Of a DNA stretch of 64,000 bases, positions 43,891 through 52,293 are shown piece after piece; positions within the stretch are counted from its first letter, which is position 1, and each line of letters starts with the position of its first letter. Location of the stretch: the NCBI GenBank assembly GCA_020832445.1, contig JAFIEO010000021.1, positions 46,431 through 110,430 of the forward strand, given 5' to 3'. This DNA is from Paracoccaceae bacterium. GTDB lineage: Bacteria; Pseudomonadota; Alphaproteobacteria; Rhodobacterales; Rhodobacteraceae. A program made the position numbers and the translations under genes. Below the pieces are notes generated by a model. It ran no database searches, had not been told where the DNA came from, and saw only the letters and a program-made list of their open reading frames with translations.

Positions 43891-45092
43891 GTGCGTCCCT
43901 TCTTTCCGGCCCCGTGCAGCGTCACCACGACACATGTGCCCGCGTTCTCCAGTATTTCCAGATCGGCATCGATCAGGCGGGCACGGGTGCGCATATGCGA
44001 CAGGCCCGACTGCCTGCTACCCGTGCTGGCCGAAAACCCGCAGCCATTATCCTGAACTGTCAGGCGCAGTCGTCCGGTCGGGTCATGGTCGATCACAACG
44101 TCAATGCGCGTTGCACCGGAATGGCGTGCTGTATTGTTGATCGCCTCTTGAGTGATGCGAAACAGCGCGGTGCGCGTGGTTGTGTCCAGTCGGTCGGGGG
44201 TGTTGTCCGTGCGGTCGTCCACATCAACCACCACCGGCGCATGCCCCGTGGCCCGTTCCAGATGAATGCGAACCGCATGGGCAAAGCCGAATAATTCCAG
44301 AAGTGTCGGCACCGCCGTGTCGATGATCCGGCGCAGGTCATCAATGCAGTGGCCAAGGCGTTCTGCCAGCACCTGCCGGTCCGGTGTCGCCGTGTCTGCG
44401 CTCAGATCGCGCAACAAGCGCGTCAGGTCGGCCAGCGTCTGGTCATGCAGGTCCATTCCGATACGCTGGCGTTCGCGTTCCAGCGCTTGCGTCAGATCCA
44501 GCGCGCCTTGACGCAGGCCTTCTTCGCGTGCCTGTGCTTCGGCCCTGGCGCGCGCCACCTGTTGTGCCTTTTCCGACGCGTGCAGGGCATGGAAATAGGG
44601 AGCCAGCATATCCGCCAGATGGCGCGCCCGCGTCACTGTTGCCCCGTCATAAAGGCCGCGCGCATTATGCGAAATATTCAGCGTGCCGATCACCCTGCCC
44701 ATAACCTTCATGGGCACATTGACCCGCGACCGCAGGTCATGGCGGAAAATCGGCTCGCAGCGCGCCCCTGCAAAAGTATAGCGCGGATCTTGGGTGGCGT
44801 CCGCGGTCAGCATCGCGTCACACCGCGCGGTCAGAAGATCACGGACAGGCGAATTCTGCACACGGGTGCGCTTGCGCGACCAGCTTGTGGTGATGCCAAC
44901 CTCATAGCTGACTGTCCAGCCGGGAGAGTCGTTTAGGCAGATATCAGCATGTGTAAACGGGATCAGTGATGCGATTTCGTCCGCGACCGCCGCCAGCGCC
45001 GACGGGATTTCGGTTTCGCCCGCCAGATGGCCTGAAATACGCATGAAAACATCATGTCCGGCCAGTGCCAGCGGGGCTGATGCGGTGGACAC
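43887..45092 (-). CDS. GAF-domain sensor histidine kinase (NarX/DegS-like)
   Basis: A 401-residue soluble kinase: GAF domain (about 20-170), coiled coil rich in Ala/Arg/Glu (175-210), HisKA_3 dimerisation domain with the H-box RQRIGMDLHDQTLADLTRLL and an ATP domain (TQEAINNTARHSGATRIDVV and VQDNGCGFS). GTG 45092 is chosen because GGAGG stands 6 bases before it; the frame continues far upstream over the divergent gene, but that part is antisense. There are no membrane segments, so it senses a cytoplasmic signal through GAF. Its stop overlaps the response regulator start. Confidence 0.88.
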   Translation of the reverse strand: MSTASAPLALAGHDVFMRISGHLAGETEIPSALAAVADEIASLIPFTHADICLNDSPGWTVSYEVGITTSWSRKRTRVQNSPVRDLLTARCDAMLTADATQDPRYTFAGARCEPIFRHDLRSRVNVPMKVMGRVIGTLNISHNARGLYDGATVTRARHLADMLAPYFHALHASEKAQQVARARAEAQAREEGLRQGALDLTQALERERQRIGMDLHDQTLADLTRLLRDLSADTATPDRQVLAERLGHCIDDLRRIIDTAVPTLLELFGFAHAVRIHLERATGHAPVVVDVDDRTDNTPDRLDTTTRTALFRITQEAINNTARHSGATRIDVVIDHDPTGRLRLTVQDNGCGFSASTGSRQSGLSHMRTRARLIDADLEILENAGTCVVVTLHGAGKKGRT

Positions 45093-45123
45093 AGGCTTCC
45101 TCCATGACATGGTTGCGCTTACC

Positions 45124-45203
45124 CGCAAGCATATAGCCATGTATTGCAGAAAGAAATAACCTAATCCGCACCTGATATGCGGGAACCCGCAACAGATATG
45201 CGG
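45124..45203. promoter_or_regulatory. Cluster of TGCGG/CCGCA repeats between kinase and importer
   Basis: The divergent region holds the direct repeat GATATGCGG at 45174-45182 and 45195-45203, 21 bases apart, the dyad GCGGGAACCCGC between them, and further CCGCA copies at about 45123 and 45166. Two-turn spacing and mixed orientations are what NarL-type regulators bind. I infer these are the response-regulator sites for the importer operon. Confidence 0.4.
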
Positions 45204-45317
45204 CTTCCTGTCTTTACAGACCCGACAGGCCCCCATAGCCTTTTCGCACGCTCGGCACATCCGGGCCACGACAGGGAGGAGCATGTTGGCAATTCGCTGC
45301 ATGCGAAGGGAGGAAAC

Positions 45318-46331
45318 ATGAGGAATACCACACTTCTGGGTGCGGCAACGCTTGCCATGATGGCGACCGTTGCCCCGGTGCACGCCGACACCAGCGACAA
45401 GCGCATTGCGCTGTCCAACAACTATGCTGGCAATTCCTGGCGTCAGGCAATGCTGGAATCCTGGTCCGAAATCGCTGGCGCAGCGGCGCAGGACGGTGTT
45501 GTGGCGGCAGCTGATGCGTTCACCACATCCGAAAATCAGGCCACCGAACAGGCGGCGCAGATCCAGAACCTTATTTTGCAGGGGTATGACGCCATCGTGC
45601 TGAATGCCGCATCGCCAACCGCGCTGAACGGGGCCGTGGCCGAAGCATGCAATGCGGGCCTTGTCGTCGTCAGCTTTGACGGCATCGTCACAGAACCCTG
45701 CGCATGGCGTATCGCGGTTGATTTTCAACAAATGGGCCGCGAACAGGTGGACTATCTGGCCAGCCGCCTGCCTGATGGCGGCAACCTGCTGGAAATACGC
45801 GGTCTTGCCGGTGTGTTCGTCGATGACGAGATTTCGGCAGGCATTCACGAAGGTGTCGCGCAGCACAGCCAGTTTAACATCGCAGGCGCGGTTCATGGCG
45901 ATTGGGCGCAGGAAGTGGCGCAGCGCGCTGTTTCGGGCATTCTGCCATCGCTGCCCGACATTGTCGGCGTTGTGACACAGGGCGGCGACGGCTACGGGGC
46001 CGCACAGGCAATTCGCGCGGCGGGCCGTGACATGCCGATCATTGTGTTGGGCAATCGTCAGGACGAAATGCAGTGGTGGGCGGACCAGCGCGATGCCAAC
46101 GGCTATGAAACGCTGTCGCTGTCAATTGCCCCCGGTGTTGCCACGCTGGCGTTCTGGGTGGCGCAACAGATCCTTGACGGACAGGACGTGCCCAAGGACC
46201 TGACCGTGCCGTTCCTGAAAATCACGCAAGACACACTGGATGATGCCTTGGCGCAGACGCCTGCGGGGTCGGTGGCCAATGTCACCTACTCGCTTGACGA
46301 TGCGCGCGCTGTGATCGCCGAGGCGGACTGA
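45318..46331 (+). CDS. Sugar ABC importer binding protein (ribose-type, CUT2)
   Basis: A 337-residue periplasmic protein of the ribose/galactose-binding (Peripla_BP_4) family. The signal peptide is RNTTLLGAATLAMMATVAPV with cleavage after VHA; then KRIALSNNYAGNSWRQAMLE and the sugar-site and hinge segments AIVLNAASPTALNGAVAEAC and GVVTQGGDGYGAAQAI. GGGAGGAAAC precedes ATG 45318. It heads an operon with one ATPase, two permeases and a lactonase, and lies divergent from the two-component genes. Unlike the other four importers it has only a 6-base gap to the next gene and no hairpin. Confidence 0.9.
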   Translation: MRNTTLLGAATLAMMATVAPVHADTSDKRIALSNNYAGNSWRQAMLESWSEIAGAAAQDGVVAAADAFTTSENQATEQAAQIQNLILQGYDAIVLNAASPTALNGAVAEACNAGLVVVSFDGIVTEPCAWRIAVDFQQMGREQVDYLASRLPDGGNLLEIRGLAGVFVDDEISAGIHEGVAQHSQFNIAGAVHGDWAQEVAQRAVSGILPSLPDIVGVVTQGGDGYGAAQAIRAAGRDMPIIVLGNRQDEMQWWADQRDANGYETLSLSIAPGVATLAFWVAQQILDGQDVPKDLTVPFLKITQDTLDDALAQTPAGSVANVTYSLDDARAVIAEAD

Positions 46332-46337
46332 CACGAC

Positions 46338-47768
46338 ATGACCGCAGAAGCGCAAGATCCTGCGCCGATTGTTGCCCTGACCGATGCTGCCAAGTCTTTT
46401 GGCGCGGTCAGGGCGCTTGACGGTGTCAGCCTGTCGATCAGACCGGGGGAGTGCCTTGGGCTTGTGGGGCATAACGGCGCTGGGAAATCCACGCTTGTCA
46501 ATGTTGTGAACGGGGGCCTGACCCCCACATCGGGCCGCGTCGGTTTTCCGGCCTCCGGCGCGGATACGGCGCTGGTCGCCGGGGTGCGGTCGGTGTTTCA
46601 GGAATTGTCGCTATGTCCCAACCTGACGGTGGCCGAAAATCTGCGCATTTCGCATTCGGCCCTGCGCGGGCCGGGCTGGCGGCGTGCTGCGCGGGCTGAA
46701 ATTACGCGTACGCTTGATGCCGTCTTTCCCGGTCATGGAATTGACACCGAAACACCGGTCGAGGAGTTGGGCATTGCCGAACGGCAGATGGTTGAAATCG
46801 CCATCGGATTTGCCCCGCGCGGGCAGGATGTCCGGCTGGTCATTCTTGATGAACCAACATCGTCGCTGGATGCGGCGATTGCAGACCAGTTGGTTGCCTA
46901 TGTCCGCCAGTTTTGTGCGCAAGGTGGCGCGGTCATCTTCATTTCGCACATGCTGGGCGAGGTGTTCGCCGTTGCATCGCGCATTCTGGTTATGCGCGAC
47001 GGCAAGGTGGTGGCCGACCGCCCCGTTGCGGAATTCACGCGCCAAGGGCTGGTCGATGCGATGGGCCATGTCGCCGACGACGACGCCGTTGCCGCCGTTG
47101 CGCGCGATTTCGGGCCTGAAGTGGTGCGCACCGATGACGGGCTGGCCGCCCGCAAGGGCGAAGTCGTGGGCCTGTCGGGGCTGGCAGGTCACGGGCAGGC
47201 GCGCGCACTTGCGCACCTGTATCTGGGGACAACATCGGCATGGCGTGCGCGCCGCGAACCGAAGATGGTTTTTGTCGCCGGTGACCGTACCCGCGATGGT
47301 ATTTTGCCGCTGTGGTCGATCCTGCGCAACATATCCATTGGCGTCTTGCAGCAGTTTTCACGGCGCGGGCTGGTTGACCATTCCGCAGAAACCGCACTTG
47401 CCGAGGACTGGAAACACCGCATTGGCATTCGCACCGGTGATCTGGCCAACAACATATTGTCGTTGTCGGGGGGCAATCAGCAAAAGGTGCTGTTTGCGCG
47501 TGCCTTGGCATCGACCGCGCCAGTGGTTGTGATGGACGACCCGATGCGCGGGGTCGATGTGGGGACCAAACAAGGGGTCTATGCGATGATCCGCGCCGAG
47601 GCCGCCAAGGGCCGCACCTTTTTGTGGTATTCGACCGAAACCGACGAGGTTTGCCAGTGCGACCGTGTCTTTGTGTTCCGCAACGGCCGCATTTCGGCGG
47701 AGTTGACCGGTGATGCTATCACCGAAGAAGGTATCCTTCGCGCCTCGTTTGAAATGCAGGACGGTTGA
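46338..47768 (+). CDS. Sugar ABC importer ATPase, double-domain (RbsA/MglA-like)
   Basis: A 476-residue protein with two ATPase domains. Domain 1: Walker [10 protein letters not shown], signature-like [12 protein letters not shown], Walker [13 protein letters not shown]. Domain 2: [20 protein letters not shown] in place of a true Walker A, signature [15 protein letters not shown] and [11 protein letters not shown]. The degenerate second P-loop is usual in this family. It is about 25 residues shorter than RbsA because the stretch after the second P-loop, around [11 protein letters not shown], is reduced. Confidence 0.9.
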   Translation: MTAEAQDPAPIVALTDAAKSFGAVRALDGVSLSIRPGECLGLVGHNGAGKSTLVNVVNGGLTPTSGRVGFPASGADTALVAGVRSVFQELSLCPNLTVAENLRISHSALRGPGWRRAARAEITRTLDAVFPGHGIDTETPVEELGIAERQMVEIAIGFAPRGQDVRLVILDEPTSSLDAAIADQLVAYVRQFCAQGGAVIFISHMLGEVFAVASRILVMRDGKVVADRPVAEFTRQGLVDAMGHVADDDAVAAVARDFGPEVVRTDDGLAARKGEVVGLSGLAGHGQARALAHLYLGTTSAWRARREPKMVFVAGDRTRDGILPLWSILRNISIGVLQQFSRRGLVDHSAETALAEDWKHRIGIRTGDLANNILSLSGGNQQKVLFARALASTAPVVVMDDPMRGVDVGTKQGVYAMIRAEAAKGRTFLWYSTETDEVCQCDRVFVFRNGRISAELTGDAITEEGILRASFEMQDG

Positions 47769-47770
47769 GC

Positions 47771-48706
47771 ATGCGCAGGTTATTCTCAAAGTATCGCATT
47801 TTGCTTCCGGTTGTGTCGCTGGCGCTGCTGTTGGCGGCAACCTTCTATATGCAGCCCCGCACCATGAGCTATTTCGGGGTAAACCTGCTGTTCAATCTGG
47901 CCGTGCCCATCGCACTGGCAACGGTTGCCCAGATGTGCATCATGATGGTCGAAGATATTGACCTTTCGGTGGGGGCTTTTGTCAGTCTGGCCGCTTGTGT
48001 CACGGCAACGTTGTTGAATGATCAACCGGCGCTGGGGGTGGCAGTGCTGGCAGCTTTGGTCGCGGCCTATGCGGTGATGGGGGCAGTAATCCACCGGCTG
48101 GAACTGCCTGCAATCGTTGTGACGCTGGGCATGTCGTTTGTCTGGGGCGGGCTGGCATTGTTCATCCTGCCCACGCCGGGCGGGGCAAGCCCGGGCTGGT
48201 TGCGCAGTCTGATGACATCGACCCCGCCCATGGTGCCAATGGCTGTTGTGGCGTCGGTCGTGATTGCCACGGTGGCGCATCTGCTGATAATCCGCTCAGG
48301 TATCGGCACTGTGCTGCGCGGCGTGGGCGGCAATGCGCGTTCGGTGGCGCGCGCAGGCTGGCCGGTGATCCGGCTGAAGGCGCTGGCCTATGGTCTGGCG
48401 GGACTGTTCGGCGTTCTGGCGGGCATGGCGCTGGTCGGGCTGACAACTTCGGCTGATGCCAATATCGCGCTGCGCTACACGCTTTTGTCCATCGCAGGCG
48501 TCATCCTTGGCGGGGGCGAATTTACCGGCGGCAAGGTCAGTCCGGTGGGCGCAGTGATTGGCGCATTGACGCTGACTCTGGCGGCATCCTTCCTTAGCTT
48601 TTTGCGCCTGTCGCCCGATTGGCAGATCGGCGCGCAAGGCGCAATTCTGATCATTGTGCTGATGGCACGGCTGCTGTTCACGCGCCGCAACGCGCGCAAC
48701 GGATAG
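47771..48706 (+). CDS. Sugar ABC importer permease (RbsC-like), first
   Basis: A 311-residue permease with eight to ten membrane segments and the CUT2 landmarks VEDIDLSVGAFVSLAACVTA and GGGEFTGGKVSPVGAVIGAL. ATG 47771 is two codons after an in-frame TTG and has AGGACGG upstream. A second, different permease gene follows after 8 bases, so the membrane channel is a heterodimer, as in several CUT2 importers. Confidence 0.9.
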   Translation: MRRLFSKYRILLPVVSLALLLAATFYMQPRTMSYFGVNLLFNLAVPIALATVAQMCIMMVEDIDLSVGAFVSLAACVTATLLNDQPALGVAVLAALVAAYAVMGAVIHRLELPAIVVTLGMSFVWGGLALFILPTPGGASPGWLRSLMTSTPPMVPMAVVASVVIATVAHLLIIRSGIGTVLRGVGGNARSVARAGWPVIRLKALAYGLAGLFGVLAGMALVGLTTSADANIALRYTLLSIAGVILGGGEFTGGKVSPVGAVIGALTLTLAASFLSFLRLSPDWQIGAQGAILIIVLMARLLFTRRNARNG

Positions 48707-48714
48707 GGGGGCAC

Positions 48715-49653
48715 ATGACAACGCTTATTTCACGCCCCTGGATCTGGTCATGGCTTGCCGCCGGTGGCGCATTTATGCTGACAATGCTGCTGACCGAAGG
48801 GCGCGGCGCGGGCGAGCTGGCTTATGCCGCGCTGTCGTTCGGGGCCTTTGCCGCCATTGTCGGGCTGGGCCAGATGATGGTGATCACGCTGGGTCCGGGC
48901 AATGTCGATCTGTCGATCCCTGCGGTTATGACGCTGTCGGGCACGCTTGCGCTAAAGGCCATGGGGTCTGTTCCGGGCCTTGAGCTTTGGGGTCTGGGTG
49001 TTGCGGTCGCGGTCGGGCTGGGAACGGGCGGGGCCAATTTCGCGCTGATCTATCTGCTGCGTCTGCCGCCCATTATCGCGACGCTGGCTGCATCGCTGGT
49101 GTATCAGTCGGTTGCGATCTGGTCGAACCGCGGGCTGCGCATCCGTCCGCCCGAAGCGCTTGCCGATTTCGCCACGGGCCGCGCGTTGGGCATTCCCAAT
49201 GTCGCGCTGGTCGGGCTGGTGCTGGCGGTCGTGATCTGGGTGGTGCTGGAACGCAGCATCTGGGGGCGCTGGCTGCTGGCATCGGGGCAGAATATGCGCG
49301 CGGCACGGCTGGCCGGTGTTCCGGTGCAGATGGTGCGCGCCGTCACTTACCTTACTGTTTCGGTTCTGGCCGCTGTGGCGGGCTATCTGCTGGCCAGCTT
49401 TTCAGGTGGCGCATCGCTGAATATGGGGCAGGAATATCTGTTGATGTCCATTGCGGTGGTGGTCATTGGCGGCACGTCGATCGCAGGGGGCAATTCCAAT
49501 GTTCCCGGTGTCTGGGGGGGCGCGCTGTTCATGTTCCTTGTTGTGTCGATGCTGAATTCCTATGGCTTCGGCGCGGGCGTGCGGCTTGTTCTGACCGGCT
49601 CTATCATCATCGGCATTGTCATTGTTGCCAGCACGCGAAGGGCGCGCCCATGA
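48715..49653 (+). CDS. Sugar ABC importer permease (RbsC-like), second
   Basis: A 312-residue permease with the same family landmarks (TLGPGNVDLSIPAVMTLSGT and VVIGGTSIAGGNSNVPGVWG). It pairs with the upstream permease. GGGGGG precedes ATG 48715, and its stop overlaps the lactonase start by ATGA. Confidence 0.9.
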   Translation: MTTLISRPWIWSWLAAGGAFMLTMLLTEGRGAGELAYAALSFGAFAAIVGLGQMMVITLGPGNVDLSIPAVMTLSGTLALKAMGSVPGLELWGLGVAVAVGLGTGGANFALIYLLRLPPIIATLAASLVYQSVAIWSNRGLRIRPPEALADFATGRALGIPNVALVGLVLAVVIWVVLERSIWGRWLLASGQNMRAARLAGVPVQMVRAVTYLTVSVLAAVAGYLLASFSGGASLNMGQEYLLMSIAVVVIGGTSIAGGNSNVPGVWGGALFMFLVVSMLNSYGFGAGVRLVLTGSIIIGIVIVASTRRARP

Positions 49654-50582
49654 TCTCGACACCGCCGCATCTGGAAATCCATGACAAGGCCTTTGCGTCG
49701 CTTGTCCACCCCATGTCGCAACTGGAACGGATTGCCACCGGTTTCACCTGGGTTGAAGGGCCGGTCTGGTTTGGTGATCACGGCTGCCTGTTGTTTTCCG
49801 ACATCCCGTCCCAGCGGATACTGCGCTGGTCGCCCGATGGGGTGACACTGTTCCGGCAGGGGTCGGGGTTCAACAATGGCAACACGCGCGACCGGCAGGG
49901 GCGGCTGGTCGGCTGTCGCCACGGGCCACGCGATGTTGCCCGCACCGAGCATGATGGCAGCCTGACAGTGCTGGCATCCGCGTATCAGGGGCGGCGGCTG
50001 AATTCGCCCAATGATGTGGTTGTCAGTTCGGACGGCGCGGTGTGGTTCACCGATCCGACCTATGGCATAGATTCCAATTTTGAAGGGCGGCGCTGCGATC
50101 CCGAACAGGACGCGCGGCATGTGTTCCGCATTGATCCCGAAACCGGCATCACCGCGCCGGTTGCGTCGGATTTCGTGCAACCGAACGGGCTGTGCTTTTC
50201 GCCCGATGAAACCCGCCTTTATATTGCCGAAAGCGGGTCGAGCCATGACGACAGCGTGCCGTCCGTAATTCGCCAGTTTGATGTCGCAGGCGGCACCCTG
50301 ACAGATGCAGGTGTCTTTGCCCATATTGACCACGGCCTGCCCGATGGCATTCGCACCGATGAAGCGGGAAACCTGTGGTCATCAGCGGCAGACGGCGTGC
50401 ATTGCTTCGCGCCCGATGGCCGCCTGCTGGGCAAGATACTGGTGCCAGAGGTGGTGGCAAACCTGTGTTTCGGCGGGCCTGACGGCCACAGGCTGTTCAT
50501 TACCGCAACAACATCGGTCTATTGCATATTCGTAGACATAAAAGGCGCCGAACCCTGGACACGGGGTGCAAGACCCATCTGA
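49650..50582 (+). CDS. SMP-30/gluconolactonase-like lactonase
   Basis: A 310-residue six-bladed beta-propeller protein: ATGFTWVEGPVWFGDHGCLL with the metal-binding glutamate, SGFNNGNTRDRQGRLVGC, the calcium-site asparagines in LNSPNDVVVSSDGAVWFTDP and FVQPNGLCFSPDETRLYIAE. It hydrolyses sugar lactones to aldonic acids. No signal peptide is seen, so it acts in the cytoplasm. Co-translation with the importer implies that the imported sugar is oxidised to a lactone; the oxidising enzyme is not in this cluster. Confidence 0.9.
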   Translation: MISTPPHLEIHDKAFASLVHPMSQLERIATGFTWVEGPVWFGDHGCLLFSDIPSQRILRWSPDGVTLFRQGSGFNNGNTRDRQGRLVGCRHGPRDVARTEHDGSLTVLASAYQGRRLNSPNDVVVSSDGAVWFTDPTYGIDSNFEGRRCDPEQDARHVFRIDPETGITAPVASDFVQPNGLCFSPDETRLYIAESGSSHDDSVPSVIRQFDVAGGTLTDAGVFAHIDHGLPDGIRTDEAGNLWSSAADGVHCFAPDGRLLGKILVPEVVANLCFGGPDGHRLFITATTSVYCIFVDIKGAEPWTRGARPI

Positions 50583-50986
50583 CAACCGATATCACTGACC
50601 CTTACGCATGACGGTATTGATATGAACGCGGACGGTGGGGACCTGTTGCACCAGTTGGAGGACTGAACGAAATTTGGCTTTCTGAGGTTGAAGATGGGGC
50701 GTAAACCCTCGTTCAGACGTTGCCACATTCATCAGCATGCTGTTCGAAACCGCAATCTGACCCACCGATCGTCAGACGCCAGTCTGGCACTACAAAACTA
50801 ATGCAACAGTCCCGTCCATCGAGCGCAACGGAAAACGCCCCTGCTTTGGCACGTTGACAAGACCTGCTGGCCCAACATGCGCATATTCGAGCGTTCCGGT
50901 GACAGTCGAATATGCCGAGGGAGCAAAAAACTTGATCTGTAGGCTGGACTTGATAGTTTTGACGTCAGCGGTAATTCACTTGGGGC
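50583..50986. other. Gene-free stretch, no recognised content
   Basis: About 400 bases between the lactonase and the lipase genes. No frame gives a recognisable protein and no RNA or strong terminator is evident. The lipase promoter should be near the right end (around 50930-50980). Confidence 0.4.
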
Positions 50987-52012
50987 ATGCCGGTTGAAAG
51001 AAAGCCATTGTCACGATTGATTTTTCACCTTTGCAAGACGTTCTTGCTATTTGTCGGCCTGTTGTCCCTTTCGGGCTGCGGCGCGGTTCCGGCAGGGTAT
51101 GCGCGCCTTTCGCACAATGAAATTCCAGAAGTTCCGGTAATCGGGCATGACCCTTTCAGCCAGGATATTGCGTCGCGCTTTGGATTCATGGCTTTTCTGG
51201 CAGACAATGTCTATAATCGGGGTATTCCGGTGGACGAGCCACATTGCACGCCACCCGAGACGCAGGACGGTCTGTTGCTTCTGAACAACGCCCGCCCCCG
51301 AAGTGCCAAGGGACACTGGGAGAGGCCTGTAAATACCGCAGGGGTCAACTTCTGCCTCGATCACCCCAGCGGTCTGTTCTACGAGACCTTTGTTTTTAGA
51401 AACCCACGCAACGAAATCGACGCCGCCGTGATCGTCTTTCGGGGAACTGAAATGTTGAGCTTGAGAGATTGGAGCGCGAATTTTTCAGTCTCGGCGGGCG
51501 CGGAGCCTCGTCAATACAGAATTGCACTGTCCGAAATTGAAGCGGTCATTGATGAGCTTAAGCGCATCAGCTCAGACAAGCTGTCGATCTACACCACCGG
51601 GCATTCATTAGGGGGCGGCCTTGCACAGCAGATTGGCTATCGCTTTAAAGAAATCAGCATTGTCTATGCTTTCAATCCCTCGCCGGTGACGAACTGGACC
51701 TGGCTTGTTCTGAAGCATGGCGGACCTCGTCAGGACTGGCCAGTAATCTATCGTGTCTATCACACTGGAGAAGCGCTTCACCATGTGCGCAATATTACCT
51801 TGCCGTTTCTTTCTACGAAATATAACCGCTATGATATCGGCCTGCAATTAACCCGGAAATCTCCGATTAGGGGCCATGCAATGGCGGTCATCTCCTGCGG
51901 CCTCGCGGACATTATCATAGATGCAGGTCTGAAGATGAACAGCCATTCCTACACACTCGCAGAGGCACGCGCCGTTCGCGCGAAGTGTGACGCAACGCCA
52001 CCCCCCGACTGA
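50987..52012 (+). CDS. Lipase class 3-family lipoprotein
   Basis: A 341-residue protein with a lipoprotein signal (IFHLCKTFLLFVGLLSLSGC, lipobox LSGC), so it is anchored in the envelope. The alpha/beta-hydrolase core has DAAVIVFRGTE and the nucleophile elbow TTGHSLGGGLA with the catalytic serine, as in fungal-type class 3 lipases. It stands alone between the sugar and purine clusters, and its base composition is visibly lower in GC than its neighbours, suggesting separate acquisition. Substrate unknown; an ester or phospholipid is likely. Confidence 0.8.
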   Translation: MPVERKPLSRLIFHLCKTFLLFVGLLSLSGCGAVPAGYARLSHNEIPEVPVIGHDPFSQDIASRFGFMAFLADNVYNRGIPVDEPHCTPPETQDGLLLLNNARPRSAKGHWERPVNTAGVNFCLDHPSGLFYETFVFRNPRNEIDAAVIVFRGTEMLSLRDWSANFSVSAGAEPRQYRIALSEIEAVIDELKRISSDKLSIYTTGHSLGGGLAQQIGYRFKEISIVYAFNPSPVTNWTWLVLKHGGPRQDWPVIYRVYHTGEALHHVRNITLPFLSTKYNRYDIGLQLTRKSPIRGHAMAVISCGLADIIIDAGLKMNSHSYTLAEARAVRAKCDATPPPD

Positions 52013-52138
52013 CAGCTCTTTTGCGATTTGCCTCAAGGTAGGAAAAGAGCGCCACCCCGGGTTCAGATATTTGGCCGTTATCGGGTCGTGATGTGACATG
52101 TGCGAGCGCTTGAACATGGGTTCGGCATTTTCATCGCG

Positions 52139-52290
52139 AACGCGAAGTTCCGCGACTGATTGCGCAGACAGAACCGGACTACATGCTGAAGGCCGTGGCC
52201 GAAGACATGAATGATTTTGACCGCGTCTGTCAGCGTCTGACAGAATGGTTGAACCTTGATGCAGTCCGGTTGCGGTTTTTCAGCCACGGC
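52139..52290 (+). pseudogene. Lrp/AsnC-type regulator C-terminal fragment
   Basis: The frame reads EREVPRLIAQTEPDYMLKAV and AEDMNDFDRVCQRLTEWLN and LDAVRL, resembling the ligand-binding core of Lrp/AsnC regulators (DYLLRVVAxDxxxFxRF). The DNA-binding domain and the end are absent. It overlaps nothing and is wedged between the lipase gene and the end of the adenine deaminase gene. Confidence 0.45.
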
Positions 52291-52293
52291 TAT

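Noticed and set aside
45111..45896. Open frame extending the GAF kinase upstream to 669 residues
   Set aside because: The extension is antisense to the ribose-type binding-protein gene, has no family features, and a strong ribosome site (GGAGG) marks GTG 45092.
48987..49649. In-frame upstream extension of the SMP-30 gene
   Set aside because: It is a shadow of the second RbsC-like permease; propeller homology begins at ATG 49650.
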